Assembly: GCF_900129965.1 (NCBI RefSeq)
Contig: NZ_FQXM01000008.1
Span: 62,001 to 126,000 of the forward strand
Length of the DNA stretch: 64,000 bases
Source: Clostridium grantii DSM 8605
GTDB lineage: Bacteria > Bacillota > Clostridia > Clostridiales > Clostridiaceae
Direction: 5' to 3'
In this document: positions 63,261-64,000 of the stretch, one piece after another
Numbering within the stretch: position 1 is the first letter of the stretch
How the letters are laid out: each line of letters starts with the position of its first letter
The notes under the pieces: generated by a model
Databases searched by the model: none
What the model saw: only the letters and a program-made list of their open reading frames with translations
Told to the model about the DNA's origin: nothing
Made by a program: the position numbers and the translations under genes

Positions 63261-64000
63261 CTATTTCAATGTATTAATAAGTCCCCCACTAAGTATCATC
63301 CTCTTTTGTCTATCAGATGCATTTAATGTCATTTTATAATTCGTTCCTTTAGATAAGTTTTCTATAATAAAAGTTCCTGTTTCAACTGAAGATAATGCGT
63401 TATTTATAACTAATTCATCAAATTCATTTATATCCTCATAATCTTTAGCATTATCAAAAACCAATGGGATAATACCATTATTTAAAAGATTAGCTTTATG
63501 AATTCTTGCAAAAGATTTAGCAAATACCGCTTTAATTCCTAAATATAAAGGTACTAATGCAGCATGTTCTCTACTTGAACCTTGACCATAGTTATCTCCT
63601 GTTACAATAAATCCTCCACCATATTCTTTTGCTCTCTTTGGAAATTCCGGATTACATGGCGTTAAACAATAATCCGAAAGATGAGGAATATTTGATCTAT
63701 ACGGTAGTAGTTTTGCATCAGAAGGCATTATATGATCTGTAGTTATATTATCTTCTACCTTAATCAAAACTTTTCCTTCAACTTTATCTTGAAGGTCTTT
63801 ACCTAATGGGAAAGCTTTAATATTCGGTCCTCTAACCACGTCCACTTCATTAGAATTTTCTGCTGGCGGAATCACCAAATTATCATTTATCAAAAAGTTC
63901 TTTGGCATTTCAACTTTCGGAGCCTCTCCATATTTTCTAGGATCAGTTATATATCCTTCTATAGCAGCTACTGCAGCAACTTCTGGGCTAACAAGGTAAA
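63261..64000 (-). CDS. acnA: Aconitate hydratase, C-terminal part (5-prime end beyond the window)
   Basis: The frame is open to the right edge; the ATG at 63908 is internal, since the upstream sequence encodes SPEVAAVAAIEGYITDPRKYG, the conserved linker before the swivel domain. Visible swivel domain: KVEDNITTDHIMPSDAKLLPYRSN, YGGGFIVTGDNYGQGSSREHAAL (substrate Ser and Arg) and SFARIHKANLLNNGIIPL. It corresponds to the roughly 640-residue clostridial aconitase. Isomerises citrate to isocitrate, upstream in the operon of the isocitrate dehydrogenase. The catalytic [4Fe-4S] cysteines are outside the window. Confidence 0.95.
   Translation of the reverse strand, partial: YLVSPEVAAVAAIEGYITDPRKYGEAPKVEMPKNFLINDNLVIPPAENSNEVDVVRGPNIKAFPLGKDLQDKVEGKVLIKVEDNITTDHIMPSDAKLLPYRSNIPHLSDYCLTPCNPEFPKRAKEYGGGFIVTGDNYGQGSSREHAALVPLYLGIKAVFAKSFARIHKANLLNNGIIPLVFDNAKDYEDINEFDELVINNALSSVETGTFIIENLSKGTNYKMTLNASDRQKRMILSGGLINTLK

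Noticed and set aside
1..64000. CRISPR arrays, prophage modules, rRNA or tRNA genes
   Set aside because: No regularly spaced short repeats, phage structural genes or recognisable RNA genes were seen; the repeats present are the two families described.

Overview
The window is AT-rich, densely coded DNA from a strictly anaerobic, fermentative low-GC Firmicute, most likely Clostridium or a close relative. The basis is the A/T-biased codon use, the AGGAGG-type ribosome binding sites with frequent TTG/GTG starts, the [FeFe] hydrogenases, the 2-hydroxyacyl-CoA dehydratase activase family, B12-dependent ribonucleotide reductase, and T-box and L-box RNA control. No rRNA, tRNA, CRISPR array or complete insertion sequence was found. 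Both ends cut a gene: hydB at the left and aconitase at the right.

Layout. 1-7.9 kb: two tandem hydrogenase modules, (hydB)-hydA and hydC-hydB-hydA, of the NAD-linked, probably electron-bifurcating type. 8-12.4 kb: a hypothetical gene, pseudouridine salvage (psuK-psuG), and a cation/proton antiporter with a small PII-like partner. 12.7-16.8 kb: a sigma-54 activator that begins with an HPr-like phosphocarrier domain, facing ptsI (Enzyme I). A near-perfect -24/-12 promoter and three similar dyad sites lie between them. 16.9-31.5 kb: AI-2E family permease, a sensor diguanylate cyclase, a 1432-residue activase, RseC, an AbrB-type regulator, a sugar nucleotidyltransferase with a degenerate phosphomannomutase domain, a glycosyltransferase, and a SPFH/NfeD pair. 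31.9-46.9 kb: nadE, a Ca-type P-ATPase, an operon of cyclase / gamma carbonic anhydrase / free methionine sulfoxide reductase, nrdJ behind twin NrdR boxes, two PHP-domain proteins, an Lrp regulator and small membrane proteins. 47-51.6 kb: a tryptophan T-box in front of trpP-trpB, and a lysine riboswitch in front of an NhaC-family transporter. 51.6-60.2 kb: a sugar ABC importer without its ATPase, argG-argH, and a polar amino acid ABC importer. 60.2-62.2 kb: a scarred accessory island with two 99-bp repeats, two transposase 5-prime remnants and a two-gene operon for small secreted proteins of unknown function. 62.2-64 kb: NAD-type isocitrate dehydrogenase and aconitase, the 2-oxoglutarate branch of the TCA cycle.

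Together the genes describe a hydrogen-metabolising anaerobe that relies on RNA leaders to control amino acid uptake and synthesis. The most novel-looking parts are the HPr-domain sigma-54 regulator with its ptsI circuit, and the secreted-protein island. A 203/204-bp GC-capped, MITE-like repeat occurs twice in opposite orientation (36.6 and 49.4 kb).
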